The notes: generated by a model from the letters alone, not told the origin. DNA of 64,000 bases from JAWKZG01 sp041396125 (GCA_041396125.1 JAWKZG010000014.1:62001-126000), one strand, 5' to 3'. Positions 32,760 through 42,001 are shown, counted from the first letter of the stretch. Numbers and translations are program-made.

Positions 32760-34958
32760 ATGTTAAAAATCACTGGCCGGCGATTATGGCTGTCACTGCC
32801 CTTCATCCGGCTGCAGGCAGGGGTGGCGATTGCGTATTTCACGCTGGCCCAGCTCGCCTTTATGCTGGCATTCGGGCAAAGTGATATTGCACCGATATGG
32901 ATGCCGGCCGGACTGGCGCTGGCTGCCGTGCTGCGTTTGGGTTATCGGGTTTTACCCGGTGTCGGCCTTGGCACTTTGCTGGTTGCGCTGTCAAGCGGAG
33001 CGCCGCTGTTACTGGCTCCCATAATGGCTGTTGCCAATCCGCTGGCTACTGCGGCCGGATGCTGGCTGTTACGGCGCTATGGTTTCTGCCCGGCGCTGAC
33101 GCGTGTCTCTGATGTGTTGGGTCTGATCGTATTGGCTGGCATTCTGGCGATGTCTATCAGTGCGTTTTGCGGTACGACTGCGCTAAGTGTATTCGGTAGC
33201 ATTGCCTGGGAAAATTACTTCACCGTACTGTGGAACTGGTGGCTGGGCGATACGATGGGCATCATCCTGATTGCCCCTGTTCTGCTGACCTGGAGCGAGC
33301 CTAAATCCAGTCGGGGTATGGCCTGCGGAGTGCTGGAAAGCATTGTATTCGGGCTGACGTTCTGTGCTGGCCTGTTGTTATTGTTTTATTTCCGATGGGC
33401 TCATTACAGCCTGGAAAGCTATCTTCATTATCTGGTTTTTCCTCCCTTGCTGTGGGCCGCTATGCGCATGGGTTTACGCTGTGCCACGGTAGCGCTGCTG
33501 CTAACGGCGGTGGTGATCAGCAGCATTGCAGTTTATGGTGCAGACGGGCCTGCAACGTTGCCTCTGAATACCCGCCTGCTGCTGAATGATGGCTTTTTAT
33601 TCGTGCTGGTAACCACGGTATTACTGGTCGCGGCAGCCATGGCCGAGCGTATGAAAACACTCAATGCACTGCAGGCCAGCGAACAACGCTTGCGTGATTA
33701 TGCCGCTTCGGCATCGGACTGGTTCTGGGAGACCGATGCCGATTTACGTTACACCTGGCTGTCGGATCAATTCGATGTGGCAACCGGGGTGCCGCAACAC
33801 CTCGTGCTGGGTAAAACACGACATGAAGTCTCTGGCAATACTCCCGGCCCAGCGGGTTGGGCTGAGCATCAGGCCCTGCTCGAAGCCCGTCAGCCTTTTC
33901 GCGATTTTGTTTTCCATTCCAAGCAGGGGCGCTGGATACGAACCAGCGGTCTGCCCAGGTTTGACAGTACCGGTAATTTTCTTGGTTATCGTGGCACCGC
34001 GACCGATATCACCGTATTCAAAAAGACAGAAGAAAAAGCGAGCCTGCTGGAAGTGCGCTTTTTGCAGGCCATTAACACCTTGCCTATGGCGTTTGCCGTG
34101 TTCGATGCCAATGATCGTCTGCAGGTTTATAATGATTTTTATCGCACTAATATCGCTGGCGTAATGGATCTGGTGCAGGAAGGCCGCACTTTTGAAGAGA
34201 TCCTGCGCGGTGTCATCAATCGCGGGGTGATTAATGATGCGAATGAGCATGCTGATGACTGGTTCCACTATCGGCTGGGTTTTCATCGGCAGGGAAAACC
34301 GACCTGGTTTGAATCGCAGCACTCCAATAACGGCGAGTGGCTGGAGATCCGCGAATACCCCTTGCCGGACGGCAGTGTCATTATCACCGAATTCGATATC
34401 ACCGAACGCAAGCGCACAGAAGCAGCGCTGCGTGACAGTGAGCAGAAGCTGCGGCTGATCATTGAACACGTCCCCGTCCTGCTGACTTTTGTTGATCGCG
34501 AAGAGCGTTTCCAGTTTGTCAATTCGCGCTATGCTGAATTTATCGGCAAACCGGTTAACGAGATACTGGGCAGGACATTGCGTGAAATCGTCGGTGAAAC
34601 AGCCTATGCCGTGCTGCAGCCGCATGTGCGTAAAGTATTTGCCGGCGGGCGGGGCAATATAGAGCAGAGTAGGGTCGATAGTAAAGGACGGCCCTCGCAC
34701 CTGCATATTTTCTATGCGCCTTATATCGATGCCGGGGTGGTGCAGGGTTATTGCGCGATATTTGTGGATGTCACGGAACGGATTGAAATGCATAAAGCCC
34801 TGGTTGCTGCCAAGGAACAGGCTGAATCGGCTAACCGCGCGAAAAGTGATTTCCTGGCCAAGATGAGCCACGAACTGCGCACCCCCATGAACGGCGTGCT
34901 GGGGATGACGGATTGCTGCAACAGACTCAACTGGAGCCGCAACAGCGGGGTTTTCTGA
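32760..34958 (+). CDS. MASE1-PAS hybrid sensor histidine kinase, N-terminal part (frameshifted after the H-box)
   Basis: The N-terminal 300 residues form a multi-span MASE1 sensor domain (WMPAGLALAAVLRLGYRVLPG; NWWLGDTMGIILIAPVLLTW). Three PAS-type domains follow (about 315-430, 435-555 and 565-680), and then the HisKA H-box SHELRTPMNGVLGMT with the phosphorylated His near residue 702. At about 34912 the frame is lost by one missing base (GATTG for GATTTG): homology continues as LLQQTQLEPQQRGFL in another frame. The intact gene would reach 36013, giving about 1,085 residues. The signal sensed is unknown; no cognate regulator gene is adjacent. Confidence 0.88.
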   Translation: MLKITGRRLWLSLPFIRLQAGVAIAYFTLAQLAFMLAFGQSDIAPIWMPAGLALAAVLRLGYRVLPGVGLGTLLVALSSGAPLLLAPIMAVANPLATAAGCWLLRRYGFCPALTRVSDVLGLIVLAGILAMSISAFCGTTALSVFGSIAWENYFTVLWNWWLGDTMGIILIAPVLLTWSEPKSSRGMACGVLESIVFGLTFCAGLLLLFYFRWAHYSLESYLHYLVFPPLLWAAMRMGLRCATVALLLTAVVISSIAVYGADGPATLPLNTRLLLNDGFLFVLVTTVLLVAAAMAERMKTLNALQASEQRLRDYAASASDWFWETDADLRYTWLSDQFDVATGVPQHLVLGKTRHEVSGNTPGPAGWAEHQALLEARQPFRDFVFHSKQGRWIRTSGLPRFDSTGNFLGYRGTATDITVFKKTEEKASLLEVRFLQAINTLPMAFAVFDANDRLQVYNDFYRTNIAGVMDLVQEGRTFEEILRGVINRGVINDANEHADDWFHYRLGFHRQGKPTWFESQHSNNGEWLEIREYPLPDGSVIITEFDITERKRTEAALRDSEQKLRLIIEHVPVLLTFVDREERFQFVNSRYAEFIGKPVNEILGRTLREIVGETAYAVLQPHVRKVFAGGRGNIEQSRVDSKGRPSHLHIFYAPYIDAGVVQGYCAIFVDVTERIEMHKALVAAKEQAESANRAKSDFLAKMSHELRTPMNGVLGMTDCCNRLNWSRNSGVF

Positions 34959-35143
34959 CGACTATTCAAAGTTCTGGCGTAGCCTTACTGGATATTATTA
35001 ATGATGTCCTTGATTTTGCCAAAATTGAGGCAGGCAAACTTACGCTGGAAAAAAGCGAGTTTAATCTGCGGCAATTGATCCGGGATGTCGAGCAGCCGTT
35101 GCAGCCGCGTGCCAGACAAAAAATCTCGAATTACAAGCTCTGA
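34913..35143 (+). pseudogene. Hybrid histidine kinase, second fragment (end of dimerisation domain)
   Basis: This continues the kinase in a new frame: QTQLEPQQRGFLTTIQSSG, then LLDIINDVLDFAKIEAGK, the second helix of HisKA and the linker. It ends at a stop caused by a further missing base in the A run at 35118-35123 (CAAAAAATCTC; one more A would restore QKNLELQALIDA). It is not an independent gene. Confidence 0.85.
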
Positions 35144-35154
35144 TCGACGCCAAT

Positions 35155-35919
35155 GTGCCGACAATGCTCATCGGTGATGCAACGCGACTGCGCCAGGTTG
35201 TCGTTAATCTGCTCAGTAACGCGATTACCTATACCTTGCAGGGGCAGGTGGAATTGCACGTTCAGTGTGTGTCGATCAGTGCTGCCGAACTGAACCTGCG
35301 GATAGAAGTGAAAGATACGGGTATCGGCATTGCTGCGGATCTGCATGAGCATATATTCAATGCCTTTGCCCGGGCAGATGATTCCCGTCGGCGCCAGTTT
35401 GGTGGTACCGGGCTGGGGCTGTCTATTTGTCGGGAACTGGTTGAAATGATGGGCGGCCAGATCGGCGTGCAAAGCCAGCCGGGGCAGGGATCCACTTTCT
35501 GGTTTACCTGCCCTGTCACAGCAGGGGCAAAAACAACAGCTCCAGATACGATTGCTGTCAACACGGATAAAACCGCCGCTACTGCATCTGCAGCGGTAAA
35601 ATCGCTGTTGGGTGCCCAGGTGCTGCTGGTCGAAGACAATATGATCAATCAACTGGTTGCACGTACCATGCTGCACCAGCTGGGTTGTCAGGTCTGCACG
35701 GCCAATGATGGGCTTGCTGCCGTCAGCGCCGCAACAACACAGCATTTTGATCTCATTATCATGGATTGCCAGATGCCGGAGCTGGATGGCTATGGAGCGA
35801 CTATCGAGATCCGGCGCTGGGAGCAGGCGCACGATAAGAGGCCGTACCCCGATTATTGCGCTGACGGCCAATGTGCTGCAGGAGGATATCGAACGCTGCA
35901 AGGCGGTGGGGATGGATGA
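35155..35919 (+). pseudogene. Hybrid histidine kinase, third fragment (HATPase and receiver)
   Basis: This fragment carries the ATP-binding domain (N-box LRQVVVNLLSNAITYT, G1 DTGIGI, G2 GGTGLGLSIC, then GSTFWFTCPV) and the receiver domain (LLVEDNMINQLVA; phospho-accepting Asp in LIIMDCQMPELDG). A third shift near 35838-35843, equal to one extra base, moves the end of the receiver (TPIIALTANVLQEDIERC, then EYMAKPTSLAAL with the conserved Lys) into another frame that stops at 36013. ATG 35155 is probably not a real start. Together with the two pieces upstream this is one hybrid kinase gene. Confidence 0.87.
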
Positions 35920-36110
35920 ATACATGGCGAAACCTACATCCCTTGCCGCATTACACAAGACCTTGCACTGGCTGCCGGAAGATCGACTGCAGCCGCTCCC
36001 GCCGCTAAAATGAAATAGCCATAATAAAGCGACTGCCGGTGACCATCATATTATGCTGCCCGGTAGGTTGTGTTATCTGCTACCAGCCGGGCCTGTCAGA
36101 TTTGATGGGT

Positions 36111-36953
36111 TCAGGGTTTCTCGCCGCATGCCAGACGGGCATTGATATCTTCAATGCAGGGCATGACATCGGCAATCGAGTCGACAACATAATGCGCCCC
36201 TGACGCACTCATTTTTTCGAACGCACGGCGTCGCCGGGCTTCCTGCTCGGTTGCACTCAGGGCATTCCATTCAGCCAGGGTCAGCCCCACTTCATTGCCG
36301 GAAACGGTTAATCCGATAGTCCACATGCCGGCATTCAGGCCGGCGTGAATACCGGGCACCGTATCATCAACCTTGACACAGGCGGTGACAGTTTCCAGTT
36401 TCAGTTGAATCGCATTCTGCAGGCACATGAACGGGTAAGGACGACCGGCAGGTACCTCCGAAGCGCTGACAGTAGAATCCGGCTCGAAGCCTTGCCGGGC
36501 GGCTTCGCGCAGATTGATCTCGGTCATTTCCCGGTTATAGCCCGTCGTCGTTCCGATTTTGATGTCTTGCGCACGCAGTTCCTGCAGCGTATCAAGGGCA
36601 CCGGGAATCAGTTCGGAATATTGTGCCAGCACGTCCAGTTGTAAAGGAATGAACTCGGCATACATGGCTTCGACATCCTGTTCGTTCGGGGCCCGGCCAT
36701 GGGCGTCAATCCAGCGCTGGCGCACGGCAGCCAGCTCCGTCAGCATGCGAATATGGTCTTTTTTCTCTGCTCCCATAGGACCGCGTGATTCGTCCAGTGA
36801 AAGGGCAACCTGATGACGTTTAAACACCTCGACAAAGACCACCGCGGGGGCGACACAGCCGAAATCCAGAATAGTGCCGGCCCAATCCAGGATGACGGCC
36901 TGTACAGAACCCTGGTAGCTGCGAGTAGTGCGAAAATCGTAAATATGACTCAT
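36111..36953 (-). CDS. phnX: Phosphonoacetaldehyde hydrolase PhnX
   Basis: A 280-residue HAD-superfamily enzyme with nucleophile Asp23 in LDWAGTILDFGC, the Schiff-base Lys64 in PMGAEKKDHIRM, GTTTGYNREM, PAGRPYPFMCLQ and the acidic pair in KVDDTVPGIHAG. It splits phosphonoacetaldehyde into acetaldehyde and phosphate, the second step of 2-aminoethylphosphonate use. It is transcribed just after phnW, 42 bases apart, which confirms the pathway. No phosphonate transporter or phnR-type regulator is encoded next to it in this window. Confidence 0.95.
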   Translation of the reverse strand: MSHIYDFRTTRSYQGSVQAVILDWAGTILDFGCVAPAVVFVEVFKRHQVALSLDESRGPMGAEKKDHIRMLTELAAVRQRWIDAHGRAPNEQDVEAMYAEFIPLQLDVLAQYSELIPGALDTLQELRAQDIKIGTTTGYNREMTEINLREAARQGFEPDSTVSASEVPAGRPYPFMCLQNAIQLKLETVTACVKVDDTVPGIHAGLNAGMWTIGLTVSGNEVGLTLAEWNALSATEQEARRRRAFEKMSASGAHYVVDSIADVMPCIEDINARLACGEKP

Positions 36954-36995
36954 AGTGACTGTCCTGCAGGTATATAAAGTGGTGAAAAAACCGTA

Positions 36996-38165
36996 TCAGA
37001 GCGCCGCCGCACAGCGCTCGACGCCCATAGCGTGTATGGTTGCCCTGATTTCCGCCAGCACCCCGTGCATTTGTTCCGGTCCCAGCCGACCAATACAGCC
37101 AATGCGGAAACTGTCCGCCACGGTCAGTTTGCCAGGGTAAATGACATAGCCGCGGGAGCGCAGCCGGTCGTAAAACCTGGCGAAATCGAAGCGTGGATCC
37201 GCCGGCATATGGAACGTGACGATAATCGGTGCCTGTAACTGATCGGGCAGCAAGGTTGTAAAGCCCAATTCGCGCATCCCCTGCACCAGAATACGGCAGT
37301 TCTCAGCGTAGCGCGCACCGCGTCCGGCAACACCGCCCTCGGCATCAAATTCGTCCAGTGCCTGCTCGAATGCCAGAATGCAGTGTGTTGGCGGCGTAAA
37401 ACGCCACTGTCCATTGCTCTCCATGGCTTGCCATTGGTCGTATAAATCCAGACTCAGCGAATGCGCGTTGCCACGGGTTTTTTGCAGCGCTTCCTGTCGG
37501 GCCAGACAAAAACCCATGCCGGGTGAGCCTTCCAGGCATTTATTGCTGGAAGCGACAACCGCATCAAACGGTATTTCGCGGGCGTCCAGCGGCAGGGCAC
37601 CAAAAGCACTCATGGCATCGATCAGCAAGCCACGCTTTTCGGCAGCGACGACAGCCGCGATTTGCGACAGTGGATTCAGTATGCCGGAGGTGGTTTCGCA
37701 ATACACGACGGCGACCTGTGTGATCGCCGGATTCTGTGCCAGTGTCTCGGCTACAGCAGCAGCATCAACAGGGGTATCTTCGGGCCACTCCAGCGTCTGG
37801 TAGCGGCGCCCCAGATAATCCATGATCTTGGCCATACGTTTGCCATAGGCCCCGTTAATCAATATCAGCAGTTCACCGTCGCGGGGTACAAAACAGGCCA
37901 GCATCGCTTCCACCACGAAAGTACCGCTTCCCTGCAGCGGCACACAGACATGACTGGACTGACCATGAATACAGGCGAGCAGACGTTCCCGGATACGGGC
38001 ATTGACGGCAATAAAACCCCGGTCGCGCGAACCGACATCATGCAGCATGGCCTGTTTCACGCTGGGTGAGGTACTTAATGGTCCTGGAGTAAGCAACCAG
38101 GGATCACCGGTCGGGGAATGAGCGGGTACAGTATCAGCGGGCACAATATCAGGCGGAGAAGACAT
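36996..38165 (-). CDS. phnW: 2-aminoethylphosphonate-pyruvate transaminase PhnW
   Basis: A 389-residue class V aminotransferase. LLTPGPLSTSPSVKQAM marks the N-terminus of the PhnW family, GSGTFVVEAML the cofactor phosphate site, LLIDAMSAFGALPLD the PLP-ring Asp, and SSNKCLEGSPGMGF the PLP-binding Lys. It moves the amino group of 2-aminoethylphosphonate to pyruvate, giving phosphonoacetaldehyde for PhnX. The N-terminus has a 22-residue extension rich in Pro and Ala before the conserved start. It is the first gene of the phnW-phnX operon, which probably reads from the promoter region around 38220-38260. Confidence 0.95.
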   Translation of the reverse strand: MSSPPDIVPADTVPAHSPTGDPWLLTPGPLSTSPSVKQAMLHDVGSRDRGFIAVNARIRERLLACIHGQSSHVCVPLQGSGTFVVEAMLACFVPRDGELLILINGAYGKRMAKIMDYLGRRYQTLEWPEDTPVDAAAVAETLAQNPAITQVAVVYCETTSGILNPLSQIAAVVAAEKRGLLIDAMSAFGALPLDAREIPFDAVVASSNKCLEGSPGMGFCLARQEALQKTRGNAHSLSLDLYDQWQAMESNGQWRFTPPTHCILAFEQALDEFDAEGGVAGRGARYAENCRILVQGMRELGFTTLLPDQLQAPIIVTFHMPADPRFDFARFYDRLRSRGYVIYPGKLTVADSFRIGCIGRLGPEQMHGVLAEIRATIHAMGVERCAAAL

Positions 38166-38227
38166 AGTGCGACATCCTGCGGTTGGTTAAATGTGGCGCT
38201 TTTATACCGCAAGCCAGTATATAAATC

Positions 38228-38259
38228 TAATCGATAGTAACTATATCAACTATAGATTA
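38228..38259. promoter_or_regulatory. Imperfect inverted repeat upstream of phnW
   Basis: TAATCGATAGT (38228-38238) and ACTATAGATTA (38249-38259) are inverse copies with one mismatch and a 10-base spacer; a smaller palindrome ATAGT-A-ACTAT (38234-38244) is nested in the left arm. It lies about 60-95 bases upstream of the phnW start in an AT-rich stretch, where a LysR or GntR-type regulator could bind. The regulator is not in this window. Confidence 0.45.
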
Positions 38260-38290
38260 AACCGATAGAAAAAAGCATGACAGTACGTTG

Positions 38291-38910
38291 TCAGCGCGTT
38301 GTCGGTAGCACGGGTCTGGTCTGGTGGGGCAAACTGCTGGTGGGACCACGTCTGCTGGTGGACTGGCGTGCCGCCGGGGGCTTGGGCTTGAGTGGCGAGT
38401 GAGGGCGGGCAGGCGGATGCGGACGGGCAGGTGGATCTGGTCGCCACGGTCCAGGCTTGCTGCCGTGCAGGCCAATCTGGCTGCCTTGCGAACCAATTTG
38501 CACGTTGAAATCAATCCCCCAGCGGTTGCGTTTGTAATAGCGCTGGTGGGTGTAGGCCGGCAGAATATAGCGCTCCCGGTCGGGTGGTGGTGGCGGATTC
38601 ACCACAATAATCGGCGGCGGGTTTGTTGTCGTGCCTGCTCCGCTTGTTCCTGGCGGGCCTGAGCCTCGTCGGCGTAGCGCTGCAGCAGATTTAGCTCGTC
38701 TTCCCGCAAGGCGCTGCCGCCAATGGTCGACAATGCTGCAGCACGCGGGTCAAGCTCACGCGAGGGCTGATCCTGGGGGGCGCGATCACTGTAATGCGTG
38801 TGCCCCTGCTCATCCACCCAGTGATAAATGGGTGCCGCAGCTTGTCCCCATGCCGGCAGACAAACTGCCAGCATGTACAGGGGCAAACCGGTCCAGCGAC
38901 GCGTGTTCAT
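38291..38910 (-). pseudogene. DUF4124-domain envelope protein, frameshifted
   Basis: The first frame (ATG 38910 to stop 38599) encodes a signal peptide (MNTRRWTGLPLYMLAVCLPAWGQAA, shown only as a hydrophobic leader ending in A-x-A) and the DUF4124 motif YHWVDEQGHTHYSDRAP, then a Gln/Arg/Glu-rich helix. One missing base near 38621-38627 moves the rest to another frame: NPPPIIVVNPPPPPDRERYI and an aromatic, Pro-rich tail ending at 38291. The pieces together give about 205 residues. DUF4124 proteins are common, poorly understood periplasmic proteins of gammaproteobacteria. Error in sequencing would explain the break. Confidence 0.75.
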
Positions 38911-38946
38911 ATAAGCAGTCAGACGTCCTGTGTGAGTGACAAGTTC

Positions 38947-39335
38947 CTAAACAGCTTCCTCGGCAGCCTCTTTGACCTGGGCCTGGACAACGGTTAGAGC
39001 GCTCATATTGACCAGTCCGGCACGGTGATGGCTTGTGTTACCACGTGTACCGGTTTGGCGGCGCCCAGTAGTATCGGGCGAGCGTCACGCCGCCCAGAAC
39101 CTTCAGTAGATTATAGGCAATATTGGCGGCTTCGATATTAGGCATGATCAGTAAATTGGCGGCACCGCTCAGATACGACTTCGAGATCGCAAAATTGCGG
39201 ATTTCTTCCGACAGCGCAGCATCAGCATGCATTTCGCCGTCAGCTTCAAGATCAGGCGCACGGAGGCGCAACAGGCGTAAAGCCTCGCGCATTTTGACGG
39301 CATCGGCAGAATCATGGCTACCGAAATTAGACCGT
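38947..39335 (-). pseudogene. maeB: MaeB, displaced C-terminal segment
   Basis: The last 130 residues of the phosphotransacetylase-like domain continue here in three frames: SNFGSHDSADAVKMREALRL, then DGEMHADAALSEEIRNFAIS and NLLIMPNIEAANIAYNLLKV; then PILLGAAKPVHVVTQAITV; then GLVNMSALTVVQAQVKEAAE with a stop at 38947-38949. The shifts fall near 39331-39336, 39076-39080 and 39017-39022; each equals one missing base. All three reading pieces follow the order of an intact MaeB, so this is not a separate gene. Confidence 0.85.
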
Positions 39336-41228
39336 GAGTAAAGCCACTTTGGGACGCAGACCAAATTTGCTGACCTCTGAGGCCGCCAGCATCGCCATCT
39401 CGGCAATGTCTTCGGCATTCGGGTCAGGGGTGATATGAGTGTCGCAGATGAAAAACGTTCCACTGGGCAAAATCAGTGTGCTCATGGTCGACAAATCATG
39501 CACGTTGGGGGCATGGCCGATCACATCCCGCACAATTTCGTGGTGATTGCGAAATGAACCGATGACACCACATAGCATGGCATCGGCTTCGCCGCGTTGC
39601 AGCATGATGGCAGCCACCACGCTGTTATCGGAGCGGACGGTTCTTTTGGCTGCCCGTGGTGTTACACCGCGGCGGCACGTGATGTCGTGGTAATGCGTCC
39701 AGTAGTCGCGAAAACGCGGGTCATGCAGGATGTTGCAAATTTCGACATCCTTGCCGGGGCGCATACGCAGGCCGATTTCCTTGATGCGCTTTTCGATGAT
39801 ATTTGCCCGCCCTACCAAAATTGGAAAAGCAATGCCTTCATCAATGACCTGCTGGGCGGCCTGCAGCACCCGGCGTTCTTCACCTTCGGCGTAGACCAGC
39901 CGTTTAGGCTGCGCCATGGCTTGCTCAATGATCGGTTTCATGAGTAGGCCGGAACGGAACACGAACTGTGTCAATTTTTCTTTGTAAGCCTTCAAATCGG
40001 CAATAGGTTTGGTGGCGACGCCACTGTCCATAGCGGCTTTGGCCACTGCCGGTGCTACCGCGAAAATCAGGCGCAGATCAAAAGGCTTTGGAATTAAATG
40101 CTCGGGGCCAAACGGCGCGGGTGTGCCGCCATAAGCCTTGATGACAGCCTCCGAATGTTCCGCCATGGCCAGATCTGCGATCGCGCGCACGCAGGCGATT
40201 TTCATCTCTTCGTTGATGGTCGTCGCACCGACATCCAGTGCGCCCCGAAAAATAAACGGAAAGCACAGAACATTGTTCACCTGATTCGGAAAATCCGAGC
40301 GACCGGTCGCAATAATGGCATCCGGGCGGGTTTTTTTGGCCAGATCCGGCATGATCTCGGGGGTTGGGTTGGCCAGCGCCATAACCAGCGGGTTCTCGGC
40401 CATTTTGGCTAGCATTTCGGGCTTCAGCACATTGGGTGCTGACAGACCCAGGAAGATGTCCGCTCCTTCGATAACCTCGGCCAGAGTCCGCGCCGTGGTG
40501 TCCTGGGCATAAGGTGCCTTCCAGCGATCCATAAGTTCTTCGCGACCCTGGTAGACCACGCCGAGAATATCGGTCACGGTGATGTTTTCGCGCGGCATGC
40601 CCATGGCCACCAATAAATTCAGACAGGCTAACGCGGCGGCTCCCGCTCCTGACGTCACCAGCTTAACTTTACTGATATCCTTATTGACGACCCGCAAACC
40701 ATTCAGAATCGCGGTGCAGACAATAATAGCGGTACCGTGCTGGTCATCGTGAAAAACGGGAATATTCATTCGCGCCCGCAGCTTTTCTTCGATTTCGAAG
40801 CATTCCGGCGCTTTAATATCTTCCAGGTTAATACCGCCAAAAGTCGGTTCCAGCCGGGCGACAGTATCGACAAACTTGTCCGGGTCGTTTTCTGCAATTT
40901 CGAGATCGAAGACATCGATATCAGCAAATTTTTTGAATAAAACGGCTTTTCCTTCCATGACCGGCTTGGATGCCAGCGGGCCGATATTGCCGAGCCCCAG
41001 CACTGCTGTACCGTTGGTGATGACGGCGACCAGATTGGCCCGGGCGGTTAACTCAGCGACCGTAGCCGGGTTTTCTACAATTTCGGTACAGGCTGCAGCG
41101 ACGCCTGGCGAATAGGCTAAGGACAGATCACGTTGGTTGGAAAGCGGTTTGGTCGCGACAATAGCGAGCTTGCCTGGCTTAATATTGCGGTGGTAACGCA
41201 GAGCGGCTTCTTTTAGGTCATTACTCAT
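39327..41228 (-). CDS. maeB: NADP-dependent malic enzyme MaeB (malic domain plus PTA-like domain), 3' end frameshifted
   Basis: Start ATG 41228 (MSNDLKEAALRYHR; an upstream in-frame start adds a non-conserved 30 residues). The malic enzyme domain (about 1-420) has LAYSPGVAAACTEI, NDPDKFVDTVARLEPTFGGINLEDI in part, FHDDQHGTAIIV, VTSGAGAAALACLNLL and ALANPTPEI. The phosphotransacetylase-like domain follows (LVYAEGEERRVLQAAQ, LCGVIGSF). It turns malate into pyruvate, CO2 and NADPH. As written the protein stops after 633 residues at KVALLTV; the usual length is about 755. The remainder is present just downstream in shifted frames. Confidence 0.92.
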   Translation of the reverse strand: MSNDLKEAALRYHRNIKPGKLAIVATKPLSNQRDLSLAYSPGVAAACTEIVENPATVAELTARANLVAVITNGTAVLGLGNIGPLASKPVMEGKAVLFKKFADIDVFDLEIAENDPDKFVDTVARLEPTFGGINLEDIKAPECFEIEEKLRARMNIPVFHDDQHGTAIIVCTAILNGLRVVNKDISKVKLVTSGAGAAALACLNLLVAMGMPRENITVTDILGVVYQGREELMDRWKAPYAQDTTARTLAEVIEGADIFLGLSAPNVLKPEMLAKMAENPLVMALANPTPEIMPDLAKKTRPDAIIATGRSDFPNQVNNVLCFPFIFRGALDVGATTINEEMKIACVRAIADLAMAEHSEAVIKAYGGTPAPFGPEHLIPKPFDLRLIFAVAPAVAKAAMDSGVATKPIADLKAYKEKLTQFVFRSGLLMKPIIEQAMAQPKRLVYAEGEERRVLQAAQQVIDEGIAFPILVGRANIIEKRIKEIGLRMRPGKDVEICNILHDPRFRDYWTHYHDITCRRGVTPRAAKRTVRSDNSVVAAIMLQRGEADAMLCGVIGSFRNHHEIVRDVIGHAPNVHDLSTMSTLILPSGTFFICDTHITPDPNAEDIAEMAMLAASEVSKFGLRPKVALLTV

Positions 41229-41318
41229 GGTTGACGTCCTGTTTGTGCTGCGAAGCGGTAAATACTCATTGTAGCCTGACTCAGAAAACGAGACATCATT
41301 GAGCGCAAACATGAACAC

Positions 41319-41353
41319 AAAAAAACGCCCGCTGGCGCGAGGCTGCAGGCGTT
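41319..41353 (-). terminator. Intrinsic terminator of hsp20
   Basis: On the minus strand AACGCCTGC (complement of 41345-41353) pairs with GCGGGCGTT (complement of 41324-41332, one T-G pair) around a 12-base loop, followed at once by a run of seven T. This is a textbook intrinsic terminator about 75 bases after the hsp20 stop, ahead of maeB. Confidence 0.8.
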
Positions 41354-41372
41354 CGTATTATAGGGCGGGCCG

Positions 41373-41419
41373 GTGCCCAGCACCGGATATCCGGTTGCTT
41401 TATATCCAGCACTGGGCAC
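41373..41419. other. Nested palindromes in the hsp20 3' untranslated region
   Basis: GTGCCCAG (41373-41380) pairs with CTGGGCAC (41412-41419) and encloses the perfect 14-base palindrome ACCGGATATCCGGT (41382-41395). An alternative hairpin CCGGTGC-CCA-GCACCGG (41370-41386) shares the left arm, so two structures compete. It begins 8 bases after the hsp20 stop in the direction of transcription. Confidence 0.5.
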
Positions 41420-41426
41420 AGGCTGC

Positions 41427-41879
41427 TTAGGCTTCTACCGCAATCCGGCGGGGTTGGGCCTGTTCTTTCTTCGGGATGGTGATGGTTAACACCCCGTGTT
41501 CACCTTTAGCGGAAATGCGTGTGTCGTCGGCACTGTCCGGTAAGCTGAACCGCCGGTAGAACAAGCCGCTTGTCCGCTCCAGGCGCGTATAACCATCGGC
41601 CTCGTCACGTTTTTCGTCGTGCCGTTCACCTTTTATGGTCAATACACTGCGATTCATGGTGATTTCGATATCTTTCGGGTCAACCCCTGGAATATCGGCT
41701 ATCAGCACAAATTTATCGGCGTCCTCTTTAATATCAACCGCGGGTACCCAACGGCTGGTAACAATGCTGGAATCGTCCTGAGCATTGTCCTGGGCACCGG
41801 GCCGACTCTGCAAAAGCGCATTGAACTCACGGTTGAAACGATCAAACACAGACCACGGATCATGTCGCACAATATTCAT
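41427..41879 (-). CDS. Small heat-shock protein, Hsp20/alpha-crystallin family
   Basis: A 150-residue protein; ATG 41879 is chosen for its strong AGGAGGT ribosome-binding site. The N-terminus is short (MNIVRHDPWSVFDRFNREFN), the alpha-crystallin domain runs from about residue 45 to 140 (VDIKEDADKFVLIADIPGVD; GVLTITIPKK near the end, the conserved G-V-L-x-I) and the C-terminal tail contains IAV in place of the IxI anchor. It is an ATP-independent holdase that forms oligomers. The gene has its own terminator and lies between maf and maeB. Confidence 0.93.
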   Translation of the reverse strand: MNIVRHDPWSVFDRFNREFNALLQSRPGAQDNAQDDSSIVTSRWVPAVDIKEDADKFVLIADIPGVDPKDIEITMNRSVLTIKGERHDEKRDEADGYTRLERTSGLFYRRFSLPDSADDTRISAKGEHGVLTITIPKKEQAQPRRIAVEA

Positions 41880-42001
41880 CGTAAACCTCCTGAAAATGTT
41901 TGTTGATTCAAAGGTATCGACATCAATCGCTGCCTTTGCTGTTAACAGAGATAGGTCTGGCAGGCAGAATTTCAAGAGGCGTAATATTAGAAATTTAAAA
42001 A

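Noticed and set aside
34958..36013. Separate response regulator gene downstream of the kinase
   Set aside because: The receiver is joined in order and without a start site to the kinase ATPase domain; it is the hybrid kinase's own receiver in a shifted frame.
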